A stretch of DNA of 64,000 nucleotides from positions 1 to 64,000 of the forward strand of contig NZ_PZJX01000003.1 in NCBI RefSeq assembly GCF_003034915.1. The letters run 5' to 3'. The notes under the pieces were generated by a model. That model saw nothing but the letters and a program-made list of their open reading frames with translations, made no database searches and was not told the origin of the DNA. This stretch comes from Mesorhizobium helmanticense (GTDB taxonomy: Bacteria; Pseudomonadota; Alphaproteobacteria; Rhizobiales; Rhizobiaceae). Position numbers and translations under genes: made by a program. Below, piece by piece: positions 55,109 through 64,000 of the stretch (within the stretch, counting starts at the first letter, position 1; every line of letters starts with the position of its first letter).

Positions 55109-56275
55109 ATGACTATCCGCTTCGACAAGCTCGGCGTGGTCATCGCCGCGATCGTTGCCTATGCCGCTTTCGCAGCGCCCTTTGCGACCTTCCGGGCCAA
55201 CCGCATCGTGCCTGGCGAGGCGCGGTCGATCCTGGAATCCCTGCCAACCGCCGTCGGCCCGTCGCTGCTGGAGATCGTGGTTATCGCGGCAATCATCGCG
55301 CTATTGAAGACGCCGCTCATTCTGCGCCTTGTGGCCAGCGTGGTCGCGCTTGCAGCCCTTGCCATCCTGATCGGTGTCGCCGGCGATTTCCTGACGCCTG
55401 AGGGTAATACGTTCGCGCGCATTTCGCCCGCCTCGGGCTTCTGGCTCCTCATCTTCGCCTTTACGCTTTTGCTCGCCGACGTGCTGACGCGATTGAACCT
55501 GTCGCCATGGGCACGCGTCGGCGTGCTGGTCGTCGCTGCGCTGGCAATCGGCCTGCTGCTTGTTTCGGGAAGCTGGAACAGCCTGTCGATCCTCAAGGAA
55601 TATGCCAACCGCGCCGACAGTTTCTGGGCGGAGGGCTCCAAGCATGTGACATTGGCGCTGGGCTCGCTGGCGGCGGCGGCGGTGGTTGGACTGCCGCTCG
55701 GCATCCTCTGCCACCGCGTCGACAAATTGCGCGCCGGCGTGCTGAATGTGCTCAACATCATCCAGACCATTCCCTCCATCGCGCTATTTGGTCTGCTGAT
55801 CGCGCCGCTCGGCTGGGTCGCCACGCATGTGCCCGGCGCGGCTTCCCTCGGCATCCGTGGCATAGGCACGGCGCCTGCCTTCGTGGCGCTGTTCCTCTAT
55901 TCGCTGTTGCCGGTGGTGGCCAACACCGTGGTCGGTCTTGCCGGCGTGCCACGCGCCGCCAACGACGCCGCGCGCGGCATGGGCATGACCGACCGCCAGC
56001 GCCTGTTTGGCGTCGAGTTTCCATTGGCCTTTCCAGTCATCCTCACCGGCATCCGCATCGTGCTGGTGCAGAATATCGGCCTCGCCACCATTGCAGCGCT
56101 GATCGGCGGCGGCGGCTTCGGCGTGTTCGTCTTCCAGGGCGTTGGCCAGACGGCGATGGACCTGGTGCTGCTCGGCGCGGTGCCAACGGTGGCGCTGGCC
56201 TTTGCCGCCGCCATCATTCTCGACGCAGTCATCGAGATGACATCCACGAGGCGACGCGAGGTGCAAACGGCATGA
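55109..56275 (+). CDS. Osmoprotectant ABC transporter permease (YehY-like)
   Basis: A 388-aa permease with an unusual N-terminal membrane block (about four helices, residues 8-135) ahead of the binding-protein-dependent transport domain at residues 170-380. The EAA-type loop reads GVPRAANDAARGMGMTDRQR with LFGVEFPLAFPVIL. Long N-termini are a feature of YehY. It overlaps the ATPase gene by four bases. In the complex it pairs with the second permease to move betaine-like solutes inward. Confidence 0.86.
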   Translation: MTIRFDKLGVVIAAIVAYAAFAAPFATFRANRIVPGEARSILESLPTAVGPSLLEIVVIAAIIALLKTPLILRLVASVVALAALAILIGVAGDFLTPEGNTFARISPASGFWLLIFAFTLLLADVLTRLNLSPWARVGVLVVAALAIGLLLVSGSWNSLSILKEYANRADSFWAEGSKHVTLALGSLAAAAVVGLPLGILCHRVDKLRAGVLNVLNIIQTIPSIALFGLLIAPLGWVATHVPGAASLGIRGIGTAPAFVALFLYSLLPVVANTVVGLAGVPRAANDAARGMGMTDRQRLFGVEFPLAFPVILTGIRIVLVQNIGLATIAALIGGGGFGVFVFQGVGQTAMDLVLLGAVPTVALAFAAAIILDAVIEMTSTRRREVQTA

Positions 56276-57210
56276 TCGAGATCGAAGGCATTACCAAGCG
56301 CTACGATGCGACGACTGTCGTCGATGATGTGTCGATGCTGATTGAACCGCGCACCATCGCCGTGATTGTCGGCACTTCCGGCTCCGGCAAGACGACGCTG
56401 CTGCGCATGATCAACCGGCTGGTCGAGCCGACCGCGGGCGTCATCAAGCTCGACGGCGCCGACAATCGTTCGCTGCCCGGCTACGAACTGCGTCGCAGCA
56501 TCGGCTACGCCATCCAGGGCCACGGCCTGTTTCCGCACCGCACGGTGGCGCAGAACATCGCCACCGTGCCGGTGCTGCTGGGCTGGGACAAGGCCCGCAT
56601 CAAGGCCCGTGTCGACGAGTTGATGACGCTCTATCAACTAGACCCCGAGGCATTCGGACCGCGCTATCCGCACGAGCTTTCCGGCGGCCAGCAGCAGCGC
56701 GTCGGTGTCGCCCGCGCGCTCGCCGCCGAACCGCACGTGCTTCTGATGGACGAGCCGTTCGGCGCGCTCGATCCGATCATCCGCAACAAGGCGCAGGAGG
56801 ATTTGCTGGCGATCCAGAAGCGCTTCGGCACCACGATCATCCTCGTCACCCACGACATGGAGGAGGCCGTGCATATGGGCGACAAGATCGCGGTCATGGA
56901 TGCCGGCAAGCTGGTGCAGTATGCCAGGCCGGCCGAGATCCTGGCAAAGCCGGCCAGCGCTTTCGTCGAGACCCTGGTCGGCGCCAGCGAAAAACCGTTC
57001 CGGCTGCTGTCGCTCGGCCGCGTGCGCGATGCGGTGGAGAAGGGGACCGCCGAAGGCGAGGCGATCCCCGGCGACGCCAGTCAGCGCGACGCCCTGGCCG
57101 AGCTGCTATGGTCGGGCCGACCGGCGCTGCCGGTGAAAGGCGATGACGGCAAGCCGCTCGGCCGCGTCACCGTGGACGGGCTGGTGAAGCGCGCGGCGAG
57201 GCCGGCATGA
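56272..57210 (+). CDS. Osmoprotectant ABC transporter ATP-binding protein (YehX-like)
   Basis: A 312-aa ATPase. Walker A is VGTSGSGKTTLLRMINRL near residues 35-50, the Q-loop follows in GYAIQGHGLFPH, the signature is HELSGGQQQRVGVARALAAE, and Walker B is LLMDEPFGALDPIIRNK. The C-terminal extension (VRDAVEKGTAEGEAIPGDAS) is in the place where OpuA-type ATPases have CBS modules; here it is short. ATG 56272 overlaps the preceding stop; the next permease overlaps by four bases. Confidence 0.93.
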   Translation: MIEIEGITKRYDATTVVDDVSMLIEPRTIAVIVGTSGSGKTTLLRMINRLVEPTAGVIKLDGADNRSLPGYELRRSIGYAIQGHGLFPHRTVAQNIATVPVLLGWDKARIKARVDELMTLYQLDPEAFGPRYPHELSGGQQQRVGVARALAAEPHVLLMDEPFGALDPIIRNKAQEDLLAIQKRFGTTIILVTHDMEEAVHMGDKIAVMDAGKLVQYARPAEILAKPASAFVETLVGASEKPFRLLSLGRVRDAVEKGTAEGEAIPGDASQRDALAELLWSGRPALPVKGDDGKPLGRVTVDGLVKRAARPA

Positions 57211-57971
57211 AGGAGGCCGGTGTAAAAACTTGGCTGCCCTCGCTGCTCAGGCTTGCGCTGGCGGTGTTGCTGGTCGCCTTCGTCACCAATCCCGGCTGGT
57301 TTGAACCCTTGTTGAAGCCGCTGACGGAAAACAATGCGCCGGTGATCTACAATCAGGGCAGCCTTTTGACGCTGACACTGCTGCATCTCAGGACCGTGCT
57401 GATCGCCACGGTCGCCGCGACCATTGTCGCCGTGGCGCTCGCCATCCTGGTCACCAGGCCGGCCGGCGTCGAATTCCTGCCGCTGTCGCGCAGCCTGGTC
57501 AATATCGGCCAGACCTTTCCGCCGGTGGCGGTGCTGGCGCTCGCCGTGCCGGCCGTAGGCTTCGGCGAGAAACCGACGCTGATCGCGCTGTTCCTCTACG
57601 GCTTGTTGCCGATCTTCGAGAACGCGCTGACCGGCCTGACAACGCTGCCGGCCAATGTGGTCGAGGCGGCGAGGGGCGCCGGCATGACCGGCTGGCAAAG
57701 GCTCACCAAGGTAGAACTGCCGCTCAGCGCGCCGATCATTCTGGGCGGTATCCGGCTGTCGGTGGTCATCAGCCTGGCTACCGCGACGATCGGCTCGACG
57801 GTGGCGGCCAAGACCTTGGGCGAGGTGATCATCGCCGGCTTGCTGTCGAACAACCTCGCCTTCGTCCTGCAGGGCGGCCTGATCGTCGCGGCCCTTGCCG
57901 TGCTCATCTATGACGGGCTCTCGGCGATCGAGCGCTATACAGCGCGCAGGATGGGACGCGAGGCACAGTAG
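57207..57971 (+). CDS. Osmoprotectant ABC transporter permease (YehW-like)
   Basis: A 254-aa permease with about six helices and the EAA loop TTLPANVVEAARGAGMTGWQ with RLTKVELPLSAPIIL near residue 150. It completes the four-gene transporter in the order binding protein, permease, ATPase, permease, as in the YehZYXW system. Starts at ATG 57207 overlapping the ATPase stop. Confidence 0.9.
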   Translation: MKEAGVKTWLPSLLRLALAVLLVAFVTNPGWFEPLLKPLTENNAPVIYNQGSLLTLTLLHLRTVLIATVAATIVAVALAILVTRPAGVEFLPLSRSLVNIGQTFPPVAVLALAVPAVGFGEKPTLIALFLYGLLPIFENALTGLTTLPANVVEAARGAGMTGWQRLTKVELPLSAPIILGGIRLSVVISLATATIGSTVAAKTLGEVIIAGLLSNNLAFVLQGGLIVAALAVLIYDGLSAIERYTARRMGREAQ

Positions 57972-57981
57972 TTCTGTATAC

Positions 57982-58287
57982 TCAAGCGCGCGCGGGATGG
58001 TCGAGCGTCAGTTCGAGCGTACTGCCTGTCTCGCCGGCAATCCAGCGGCGTCGGATGACCGCGAAATCATGCCTGGTTCCAGCTTTCACGAGGGAAACAA
58101 GATCTCCGACGGCGCAATCGCTGCCGAGATCGAGTGTTTCGACAACCTCGGCGATACCTTGCTTGCTGGCATAATGTCTCGCGACGACTGTGAGTATGAT
58201 GATCGCCGGCTCTCCAGTTGCGCGATCTTCGGGACTCGGCGATTGATGAGCGCGATACCCCGATCTTTCAGCAGGAGTTCTTGCCAT
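57982..58287 (-). CDS. Hypothetical protein, 101 aa, start overlapping the divergent gene
   Basis: On the minus strand ATG 58287 opens MARTPAERSGYRAHQSPSPE; GGAG lies about eleven bases upstream. The C-terminal two thirds (ILTVVARHYASKQGIAEVVE, SLVKAGTRHDFAVIRRRWIA, GETGSTLELTLDHPARA) look like a folded beta-rich domain, while the first 28 residues look less convincing. There is no other in-frame start codon. Its start codon shares CATG with that of the divergent DUF2165 gene. Family unknown. Confidence 0.5.
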   Translation of the reverse strand: MARTPAERSGYRAHQSPSPEDRATGEPAIIILTVVARHYASKQGIAEVVETLDLGSDCAVGDLVSLVKAGTRHDFAVIRRRWIAGETGSTLELTLDHPARA

Positions 58288-58786
58288 GACCTTGCGTTTC
58301 TCCAAGATCGTCATGTGTCTGTGTCTGGCGGCTTTCGCCTTCCTCGTCGCGTTCGGCAACATCACCGATTACGGCTCAAACTTCGCCTTTGTCCAGCATG
58401 TGCTGAGCATGGACACAACCTTTCCCGGCAACGCGCTGATGTACCGCTCGATCACCAACCCGTCGCTGTGGACGGCGGGCTACTGGCTGATCATCCTCGG
58501 CGAGGCGCTGACCTGCCTGCTCTATCTGATCGCGGCCTGGAATTTGTGGCAGGCGCGCAATGCCAGCGGGCAGGTTTTCAACGAGGCCAAGAAATTCGCG
58601 GTCCTTGCCGCCACTTTGGGTTTTCTGATCTGGTACTTCGGTTTCATGGTGGTGGGCGGCGAGTGGTTCGCCATGTGGCAGTCCAGCATCTGGAACGGCC
58701 AGCAGAAGGCGTTCATGTTCTACATGACTATGCTGGCGGTGCTGATTTTCGTTATCCAGCCTGACAGCGACCTGCGCAAAAGCTGA
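58286..58786 (+). CDS. DUF2165 family membrane protein
   Basis: A 166-aa integral membrane protein with four hydrophobic segments. It begins MTLRFSKIVMCLCLAAFAFL and has the DUF2165 pattern DYGSNFAFVQHVLSMDTTFP near residue 28, FLIWYFGFMVVGGEWFAMWQ near residue 115 and NGQQKAFMFY. ATG 58286 follows GGAG (AGCAGGAGTTCTTGCC). Function unknown; the family consists of small predicted integral membrane proteins in proteobacteria. Confidence 0.87.
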   Translation: MTLRFSKIVMCLCLAAFAFLVAFGNITDYGSNFAFVQHVLSMDTTFPGNALMYRSITNPSLWTAGYWLIILGEALTCLLYLIAAWNLWQARNASGQVFNEAKKFAVLAATLGFLIWYFGFMVVGGEWFAMWQSSIWNGQQKAFMFYMTMLAVLIFVIQPDSDLRKS

Positions 58787-58930
58787 GCAAGTTCCCGGAC
58801 GATTCAATCGATATAATCAGGCGGCGTAGCCAATGGGCATGCCGTCGCCTACGGCATTTGGGCGAAAGCCGGGCAAAAACCGAACAATATCTTGACGTTC
58901 GCGGCCCTGTTTCGCATAAGCCGATGCGAA

Positions 58931-58962
58931 GGAAGCGGATTCCGCGCACGGAATCCGCTTCC
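58931..58962. promoter_or_regulatory. Perfect 14-bp-stem hairpin upstream of hppA
   Basis: GGAAGCGGATTCCG at 58931-58944 pairs exactly with CGGAATCCGCTTCC at 58949-58962, loop CGCA. It ends 57 bases before the hppA start and has no T-run, so it may be a leader structure rather than a terminator. Confidence 0.65.
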
Positions 58963-59019
58963 CGTCTCAACGGCCCAGGGAGGGGTTCTTTTGGGCCATC
59001 AATCGAGGAAAATTAGGCA

Positions 59020-61161
59020 ATGACCATTATTTCCGCCGTCATCGCCTGCGGCCTGCTTTCAGTCCTTTACGCCATCTGGGCGACACGTTCGGTCCTTGCG
59101 GCCGATCAAGGCAATGCACGCATGCAGGAAATCTCCGCGGCCATCCGCGAAGGCGCGCAGGCCTATCTGGCGCGCCAGTACACCACCATCGCCATCGTCG
59201 GCGTTGTCGTCCTGCTGCTCGCCTGGTGGCTGCTTTCCGCCACCGCCGCCATCGGCTTCCTGATCGGCGCGGTTCTGTCGGGTGCGGCCGGCTTCATCGG
59301 CATGCATGTTTCGGTGCGCGCCAATGTGCGCACCGCGCAAGCCGCTTCCAACAGCCTCGCCGCCGGCCTCGAGATCGCGTTCAAGTCGGGCGCCATCACC
59401 GGCATGCTGGTCGCCGGTCTGGCCCTGCTCGGTGTTTCGATCTATTACCTGATCCTGACCCACTTCATGGGCCTTCAGCCCAACGACCGTATCGTCATCG
59501 ATTCGCTGGTTTCGCTCGGCTTCGGCGCCTCGCTGATTTCAATATTCGCTCGTCTTGGCGGCGGCATCTTCACCAAGGGCGCCGACGTTGGTGGCGATCT
59601 CGTCGGCAAGGTCGAAGCCGGCATTCCCGAAGACGATCCGCGCAACCCAGCCACCATCGCCGACAATGTCGGCGACAATGTCGGCGACTGCGCCGGCATG
59701 GCCGCTGACCTGTTCGAGACCTATGCCGTGACCGTGGTCGCCACCATGGTGCTCGCCGCCATCTTCTTCGGCGGCACCGCCGTTCTCGGCGCCACGATGC
59801 TCTATCCGCTGGCCATCTGCGGCGCCTGCATCCTGACCTCGATCGTCGGCACTTTCTTCGTCAAGCTCGGCTCCAACGGCTCGATCATGGGCGCGCTCTA
59901 CAAGGGCCTGATCGTCACCGGCCTGCTGTCCATCGTCGGCCTTGGCGTCGCCACCTCGGTGTGCCTCGGCTGGGGCGAGATCGGCACCGTTGCCGGCATG
60001 GCCATCACTGGCAAGAACCTGTTCATCTGCGGTCTGGTCGGCTTGTTGGTGACCGGCCTCATCGTGGTGATCACCGAATACTACACCGGCACCAACAAGC
60101 GTCCGGTGAATTCCATCGCCCAGGCCTCGGTGACCGGTCACGGCACCAATGTCATCCAGGGCTTGGCGGTGTCGCTGGAATCGACAGCGCTTCCGGCGAT
60201 CGTCATCGTCGGCGGCATCATCTCGACCTATCAGCTTGCCGGCCTTTACGGGACGGCGATCGCGGTCACCACGATGCTCGGCCTTGCCGGCATGATCGTC
60301 GCGCTCGATGCCTTCGGCCCGGTCACCGACAATGCCGGCGGCATCGCCGAGATGGCCGGCCTGCCCAAGGAAGTGCGCCACTCCACCGACGCGCTCGACG
60401 CCGTCGGCAACACCACCAAGGCGGTGACCAAGGGCTACGCCATCGGCTCGGCCGGCCTCGGCGCGCTGGTGCTGTTTGCCGCCTACTCGAACGACTTGAA
60501 GTTCTTTGCCGCCAATGGCGACAAATATCCCTACTTCCAGGGCATGGGCGAGATCTCCTTCGATCTTTCCAATCCTTACGTCGTCGCCGGCCTGATCTTC
60601 GGTGGCCTCATCCCGTACCTGTTCGGCGGCATCGCCATGACGGCCGTCGGCCGTGCCGCGGGCGCCATCGTCGAGGAAGTGCGCAAGCAGTTCCGCGAGG
60701 ATCCCGGCATCATGGCCGGCACGTCGAAGCCGAATTACGCCCGCGCCGTCGACCTACTGACCAAGGCGGCGATCCGGGAGATGATTATCCCGTCGCTGCT
60801 GCCGGTGCTGGCGCCGCTCGTCGTCTATTTTGGCGTGCTGCTGATCTCGGGCTCGAAGGCCTCCGCCTTTGCCGCGCTCGGCGCCTCGTTGCTTGGCGTC
60901 ATCGTCAACGGCCTGTTCGTCGCCATCTCGATGACCTCGGGCGGCGGCGCCTGGGACAACGCCAAGAAGTCGTTCGAGGACGGCTTCACCGACAAGAACG
61001 GCGTCAAGCACCTCAAGGGTTCCGAGGCGCACAAAGCCTCGGTGACCGGCGATACGGTCGGCGATCCCTACAAGGACACCGCCGGCCCGGCGGTCAACCC
61101 GGCGATCAAGATCACCAACATCGTCGCCCTTCTGCTGCTGGCCGTGCTCGCGCACGGCTGA
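59020..61161 (+). CDS. hppA: Membrane-bound proton-translocating pyrophosphatase
   Basis: A 713-aa inner-membrane H+-PPase that couples pyrophosphate hydrolysis to proton export. About 16 transmembrane segments. The catalytic segment [20 protein letters not shown] and [19 protein letters not shown] are the substrate-binding loops. The sequence [18 protein letters not shown] has lysine at the position where K+-dependent enzymes have alanine, so this should be the K+-independent, proton-pumping type. ATG 59020. Ends at an intrinsic terminator. Confidence 0.97.
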   Translation: MTIISAVIACGLLSVLYAIWATRSVLAADQGNARMQEISAAIREGAQAYLARQYTTIAIVGVVVLLLAWWLLSATAAIGFLIGAVLSGAAGFIGMHVSVRANVRTAQAASNSLAAGLEIAFKSGAITGMLVAGLALLGVSIYYLILTHFMGLQPNDRIVIDSLVSLGFGASLISIFARLGGGIFTKGADVGGDLVGKVEAGIPEDDPRNPATIADNVGDNVGDCAGMAADLFETYAVTVVATMVLAAIFFGGTAVLGATMLYPLAICGACILTSIVGTFFVKLGSNGSIMGALYKGLIVTGLLSIVGLGVATSVCLGWGEIGTVAGMAITGKNLFICGLVGLLVTGLIVVITEYYTGTNKRPVNSIAQASVTGHGTNVIQGLAVSLESTALPAIVIVGGIISTYQLAGLYGTAIAVTTMLGLAGMIVALDAFGPVTDNAGGIAEMAGLPKEVRHSTDALDAVGNTTKAVTKGYAIGSAGLGALVLFAAYSNDLKFFAANGDKYPYFQGMGEISFDLSNPYVVAGLIFGGLIPYLFGGIAMTAVGRAAGAIVEEVRKQFREDPGIMAGTSKPNYARAVDLLTKAAIREMIIPSLLPVLAPLVVYFGVLLISGSKASAFAALGASLLGVIVNGLFVAISMTSGGGAWDNAKKSFEDGFTDKNGVKHLKGSEAHKASVTGDTVGDPYKDTAGPAVNPAIKITNIVALLLLAVLAHG

Positions 61162-61173
61162 GCTATCAATCAA

Positions 61174-61210
61174 ATAAAAACCCGCCGGAGCGATCCGGCG
61201 GGTTTTTTGT
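61174..61210. terminator. Rho-independent terminator between hppA and bamE
   Basis: A-rich DNA, CCCGCCGGAG/ATCCGGCGGG stem, then a T-run (TTTTTTG). It lies between convergent genes and probably serves both. Confidence 0.9.
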
Positions 61211-61252
61211 TGCCTGATTTCTGAGGCCAAGCGGCGAACCGCCGGGCAGGGG

Positions 61253-61774
61253 TCACATGCCGGACGATCCGCCGCCGGGGATGCCGGGTGCCAGCTTGCT
61301 GGCGCCGTTGATGATCTGGCTGAGGAAGTTCTGGTCCTTGCCGCCAGTCGGCGTGGTGCGCGAGATGAAGTCGAACACCTTGCCGTCCTTCATGCCGTAA
61401 TTGGCGATCTGGGTGACGCGCCCGTCATCGCCGAAATACACCGCCAGCACTTTCTGGTCGACCAGACGCGGCTTGTCGAAGGCGACGTAACGCTTGCGTG
61501 TCTGCGAAATGTAATAGAAGGCTTCATTGTCGAACGTAGCTGTCGTCGACGGCGTGCCGAGCGCCAGCAGAACCTGTTCGCGGCTGGAGCCGACCGGCAC
61601 CGAGTCGATCGCCTGCTGGTCGATCACATAACCCTGCGTCAGCGTCTCGCTCGGATTGAGATCGCCGACCATCTTGGACGAATTGCAGGCGGAAAGCGCA
61701 GAAGCGACCACCAGCAATGAAATCATGCCAGCGGGCCTGGGCAGAAAAATCGACTTGAATTTCAGCGCGCGCAA
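61253..61774 (-). CDS. bamE: Outer membrane protein assembly factor BamE
   Basis: A 173-aa lipoprotein of the BAM complex that inserts beta-barrel proteins into the outer membrane. TTG 61774 follows AAGGAG at six bases and gives the signal MLRALKFKSIFLPRPAGMIS, then LLVVASALSAC (lipobox). The SmpA/OmlA domain follows: QGYVIDQQAIDSVPVGSSRE, VLLALGTPSTTATFDNEAFY and FYYISQTRKRYVAF. A glycine/serine-rich tail ends the protein. Divergent from the cytochrome chaperone gene. Confidence 0.92.
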   Translation of the reverse strand: MRALKFKSIFLPRPAGMISLLVVASALSACNSSKMVGDLNPSETLTQGYVIDQQAIDSVPVGSSREQVLLALGTPSTTATFDNEAFYYISQTRKRYVAFDKPRLVDQKVLAVYFGDDGRVTQIANYGMKDGKVFDFISRTTPTGGKDQNFLSQIINGASKLAPGIPGGGSSGM

Positions 61775-61889
61775 CAACAACTCCTTCAAACTGCCGCAAC
61801 TTGCGCTGGGCCGCAAAACCGGTAAACCAGCTTGCTTGCCGATGCAACAAGGCCAATTCAACAAACGGTCCCCAGGAGACCACCCTCTA

Positions 61890-62432
61890 ATGTTCCAGCG
61901 CCTTTTTGGTCGCGAACGTCACGCCAACCGCGCTATCACCGAGGCGCTTTACGCACAAATCGTGGCATCCGCGCGGCAAACCGTGTTTTATTCCGACTGG
62001 AATGTACCGGACACGCCGCTCGGCCGTTTCGAGATGCTGTCTCTGCACATGTTCCTGCTGCAGCACCGGCTGCGCGGCGAGAGCGGTGCTGCCGGAGAGG
62101 TTGCGCAGGTGCTGATCGACGAGTTCTTCCTGGATGTCGAGCATTCGCTGCGGGAACTGGGCATAGGCGACGTCGGCGTGCCCAAACGCATGAAGAAACT
62201 GGCAAAGATGTTCTACGGCCGCACCGCCGCCTATGACGACGCCCTGGAACGAAACGACCATGACGCGCTTGCCGCCGCCCTTGCCCGCAATATCAGGCCG
62301 GATGCCGGCGCCTGGCCGCAAGCCGCGCAACTGGCCAGCTATGTGGTCGAGGCCGACAGGCATCTCGCGCAACAGCCGGCCGAATCGATCGTATCCGGCA
62401 CGGTGACTTTTCCTGTGGCCAAAGCAGGCTGA
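61890..62432 (+). CDS. Ubiquinol-cytochrome c chaperone (CBP3-like)
   Basis: A 180-aa protein of PF03981, homologous to mitochondrial CBP3/UQCC1, which assists assembly of the cytochrome bc1 complex. It starts MFQRLFGRERHANRAITEAL and contains YAQIVASARQTVFYSDWNVP, LGRFEMLSLHMFLLQHRLRG and ELGIGDVGVPKRMKKLAKMF, the hallmark region. ATG 61890 with AGGAG upstream. It forms a unit with the YceD gene after 11 bases, as in many alphaproteobacteria. Confidence 0.92.
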   Translation: MFQRLFGRERHANRAITEALYAQIVASARQTVFYSDWNVPDTPLGRFEMLSLHMFLLQHRLRGESGAAGEVAQVLIDEFFLDVEHSLRELGIGDVGVPKRMKKLAKMFYGRTAAYDDALERNDHDALAAALARNIRPDAGAWPQAAQLASYVVEADRHLAQQPAESIVSGTVTFPVAKAG

Positions 62433-62443
62433 AGGAGAGGAAG

Positions 62444-62992
62444 ATGAAACATGCCGACACCCATAGCCCCGTATCCTTTGTGGCGAACGTCGCCCGCCTG
62501 CCGCAAAAGGGCCTGCCGGTGGTGATCGATGCCGATGCCGGGCAGCGCGCGGCACTTGCTGGCGAACATGATCTGCTTTCGGTCGAGAACTACCGCGCCG
62601 ACCTTCTGGTGACGCCGTGGAAGCGCAACGGCGTCAAGGTCAGCGGCCGCGTCGAGGCCGACATCACGCAAGCCTGCATCGTCACCCTCGAGCCGGTCGA
62701 GGCCCATATCGACGAGGCGGTCGAGGCGCTGTTTCTGCCGCAAGAGTCCAAGCTCGGGCGGCAGGGTTTCGAGGGGGGCGGCGAGATCCTGCTCGACGCC
62801 GAAGGGCCGGACAGTCCCGAAACTTTTTCCGGCGACACGATCGATGTCGGCGAGCTTGCCGAACAGTTCTTCGGACTGGCGATCGATCCTTACCCACGCA
62901 AGCCAGGAACCTCGCTTGCGGCCTCGGACGAGACCGAGCCAGAGGAAAGTGAATTCCAGCAGAAGTTGCGCTCGCTGCTTGGAAAATCCTGA
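62444..62992 (+). CDS. DUF177 (YceD) protein
   Basis: A 182-aa protein of the YceD family, associated with 23S rRNA accumulation and ribosome biogenesis. It starts MKHADTHSPVSFVANVARLP, has the conserved cysteine strand GRVEADITQACIVTLEPVEA near residue 75 and the acidic stretch TIDVGELAEQFFGLAIDPYP. It precedes plsX by 130 bases; the yceD-(rpmF)-plsX neighbourhood is widespread, although rpmF is absent here. Confidence 0.9.
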   Translation: MKHADTHSPVSFVANVARLPQKGLPVVIDADAGQRAALAGEHDLLSVENYRADLLVTPWKRNGVKVSGRVEADITQACIVTLEPVEAHIDEAVEALFLPQESKLGRQGFEGGGEILLDAEGPDSPETFSGDTIDVGELAEQFFGLAIDPYPRKPGTSLAASDETEPEESEFQQKLRSLLGKS

Positions 62993-63122
62993 AAGCGGAC
63001 CTGATATTGGAAAAGTCGGTTGTGCGGCAGCCCAAAACAGCTATTTTCGCCGAACCTTCGCGAGCCCCGAACCGTCGCAAGCGCCAGGCGCTCGCTCAAG
63101 CAAAACGTGAGATGAATACCGC

Positions 63123-64000
63123 GTGATCAGGATTTCCATCGATGCCATGGGCGGCGATCACGGACCAAGCGTGGTCATCCCGGCGCTCATGACGGTCGCG
63201 ACCCGGCGCCCGGACATTCGCTTCGTCATCTATGGTCGTGAGGAGGCGGTGCGCCCCGAGCTTGCCAAATTCCCCAAGCTGGCGCAGGTGAGCGAGTTCG
63301 TCCACTGCGAGATATCGGTCAGGATGGACGACAAGCCGAGCCAGGCGCTGCGCCATGGCCGCTGGAAGTCGTCGATGTGGAAAGCGGTCGAGGCGGTCAA
63401 GTCAGGCACGGCCGACGCCTGCATCTCCGCCGGCAACACCGGCGCCCTGATGGCGATGTCGAAATTCTGTCTGCGCACCATGGCGACGATAGACCGCCCG
63501 GCGATCGCGGCACTTTGGCCGACATTGCGCGGTGAGAGCGTGGTGCTGGACGTTGGCGCCACCATTGGCGCTGATGCCCATCAACTGATTGACTTTGCGA
63601 TTCTGGGCACCGGCATGGCGCGCTCTGTTTTCGGCATCGAACGGCCGAGCGTCGGCCTTCTCAATGTCGGTGTCGAGGAGATCAAGGGCCAGGAAGAAGT
63701 CAAGGAGGCGGGCCGCATGTTGCGCGAGGCCAACATGACCTCGATGAACTACCACGGTTTCGTCGAAGGCGACGACATCGGCAAAGGCGCAGTCGACGTG
63801 GTCGTCACCGAAGGCTTCGCCGGCAACATCGCGCTGAAGACGGCGGAGGGCACGGTAAGACAGATCGCCGGCTACCTGCGCGCCGCGATGAACCGGACGC
63901 TGATGGCCAGGATCGGCTATATCTTTGCCAAGGGCGCCTTCGATCGCCTGCGCGAAAAGATGGATGTTGGCCGCTCCAATGGCGGCGTCTTTCTGGGGCT
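63123..64000 (+). CDS. plsX: Phosphate acyltransferase PlsX, 3' end beyond window
   Basis: Converts acyl-ACP to acyl-phosphate in phospholipid synthesis. It starts at GTG 63123 ([20 protein letters not shown]), the family's N-terminal signature; [19 protein letters not shown] and [20 protein letters not shown] follow. The 292 codons present run off the window end; full-length PlsX is about 350 residues. Likely followed by fabH outside the window. Confidence 0.95.
   Translation, partial: MIRISIDAMGGDHGPSVVIPALMTVATRRPDIRFVIYGREEAVRPELAKFPKLAQVSEFVHCEISVRMDDKPSQALRHGRWKSSMWKAVEAVKSGTADACISAGNTGALMAMSKFCLRTMATIDRPAIAALWPTLRGESVVLDVGATIGADAHQLIDFAILGTGMARSVFGIERPSVGLLNVGVEEIKGQEEVKEAGRMLREANMTSMNYHGFVEGDDIGKGAVDVVVTEGFAGNIALKTAEGTVRQIAGYLRAAMNRTLMARIGYIFAKGAFDRLREKMDVGRSNGGVFLG

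Noticed and set aside
55507..57210. 567-aa frame fusing the end of the permease region with the ATPase
   Set aside because: Only the part from ATG 56272 is the ATPase; the upstream part is an alternative frame of the permease and not a gene fusion.

Overview
This is a GC-rich chromosomal window from an alphaproteobacterium of the order Hyphomicrobiales, most likely Mesorhizobium or a close relative. The evidence is gene content (LdtR/LdtP pair, DUF982 and DUF2066 proteins, Mg-type HemB, a ThuEFG-like sugar transporter, alphaproteobacterial cytochrome bc1 chaperone next to a YceD protein and plsX) and the families of palindromic intergenic repeats typical of rhizobia. The genus is an inference from overall resemblance; no rRNA or tRNA gene is present to confirm it.

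Layout. 1-1.5 kb: MFS drug exporter. 1.5-3.4 kb: gene-poor island bracketed by a perfect 26-bp direct repeat, with a 51-aa lipoprotein, a 43-aa membrane protein and an iteron-like/AT-rich block. 3.4-7.1 kb: guaB, two small membrane proteins, rnd. 7.1-11.7 kb: MFS transporter and an ATPase-less ThuEFG-like sugar ABC cluster. 11.9-17.5 kb: aspS, a secreted protein, parC. 17.7-25.2 kb: AI-2E-type exporter, EamA permease, bpt, RDD protein, sthA, esterase, OpgC-like acyltransferase. 25.2-26.8 kb: a LacI regulator divergent from two tandem microprotein genes, with three copies of one 14-bp palindrome. 26.8-30.3 kb: DUF423, DUF1232, MFS/GntR divergon, DUF982, a charged small protein. 30.4-35.5 kb: a glycan-modification islet (pyruvyl transferase, two methyltransferases, GT8, GT90) preceded by a broken duplicate of the GT90 5' end. 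35.5-42.5 kb: aldo/keto reductase, ppk2, RibD-like reductase, hemB, DUF2066, a hydroxyisobutyryl-CoA hydrolase family gene. 42.8-48.8 kb: ldtR, ldtP, Na+/H+ antiporter, glyA, secreted protein. 49.1-53.8 kb: nrdR-ribD-ribE-(52 aa)-ribH-nusB-MFS in tight succession. 53.9-58 kb: osmoprotectant ABC transporter. 58-64 kb: DUF2165, hppA, bamE, bc1 chaperone, yceD and the start of plsX (cut by the window end).

Most of the window is ordinary core chromosome. The parts most worth attention are the LacI/microprotein divergon, the glycan islet with its duplicated target, the repeat-bracketed island upstream of guaB, and a tandem duplication at the thuF/thuG junction that creates a four-codon minicistron. 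Start sites were chosen from ribosome-binding sites and family alignment from memory; no database search was run.
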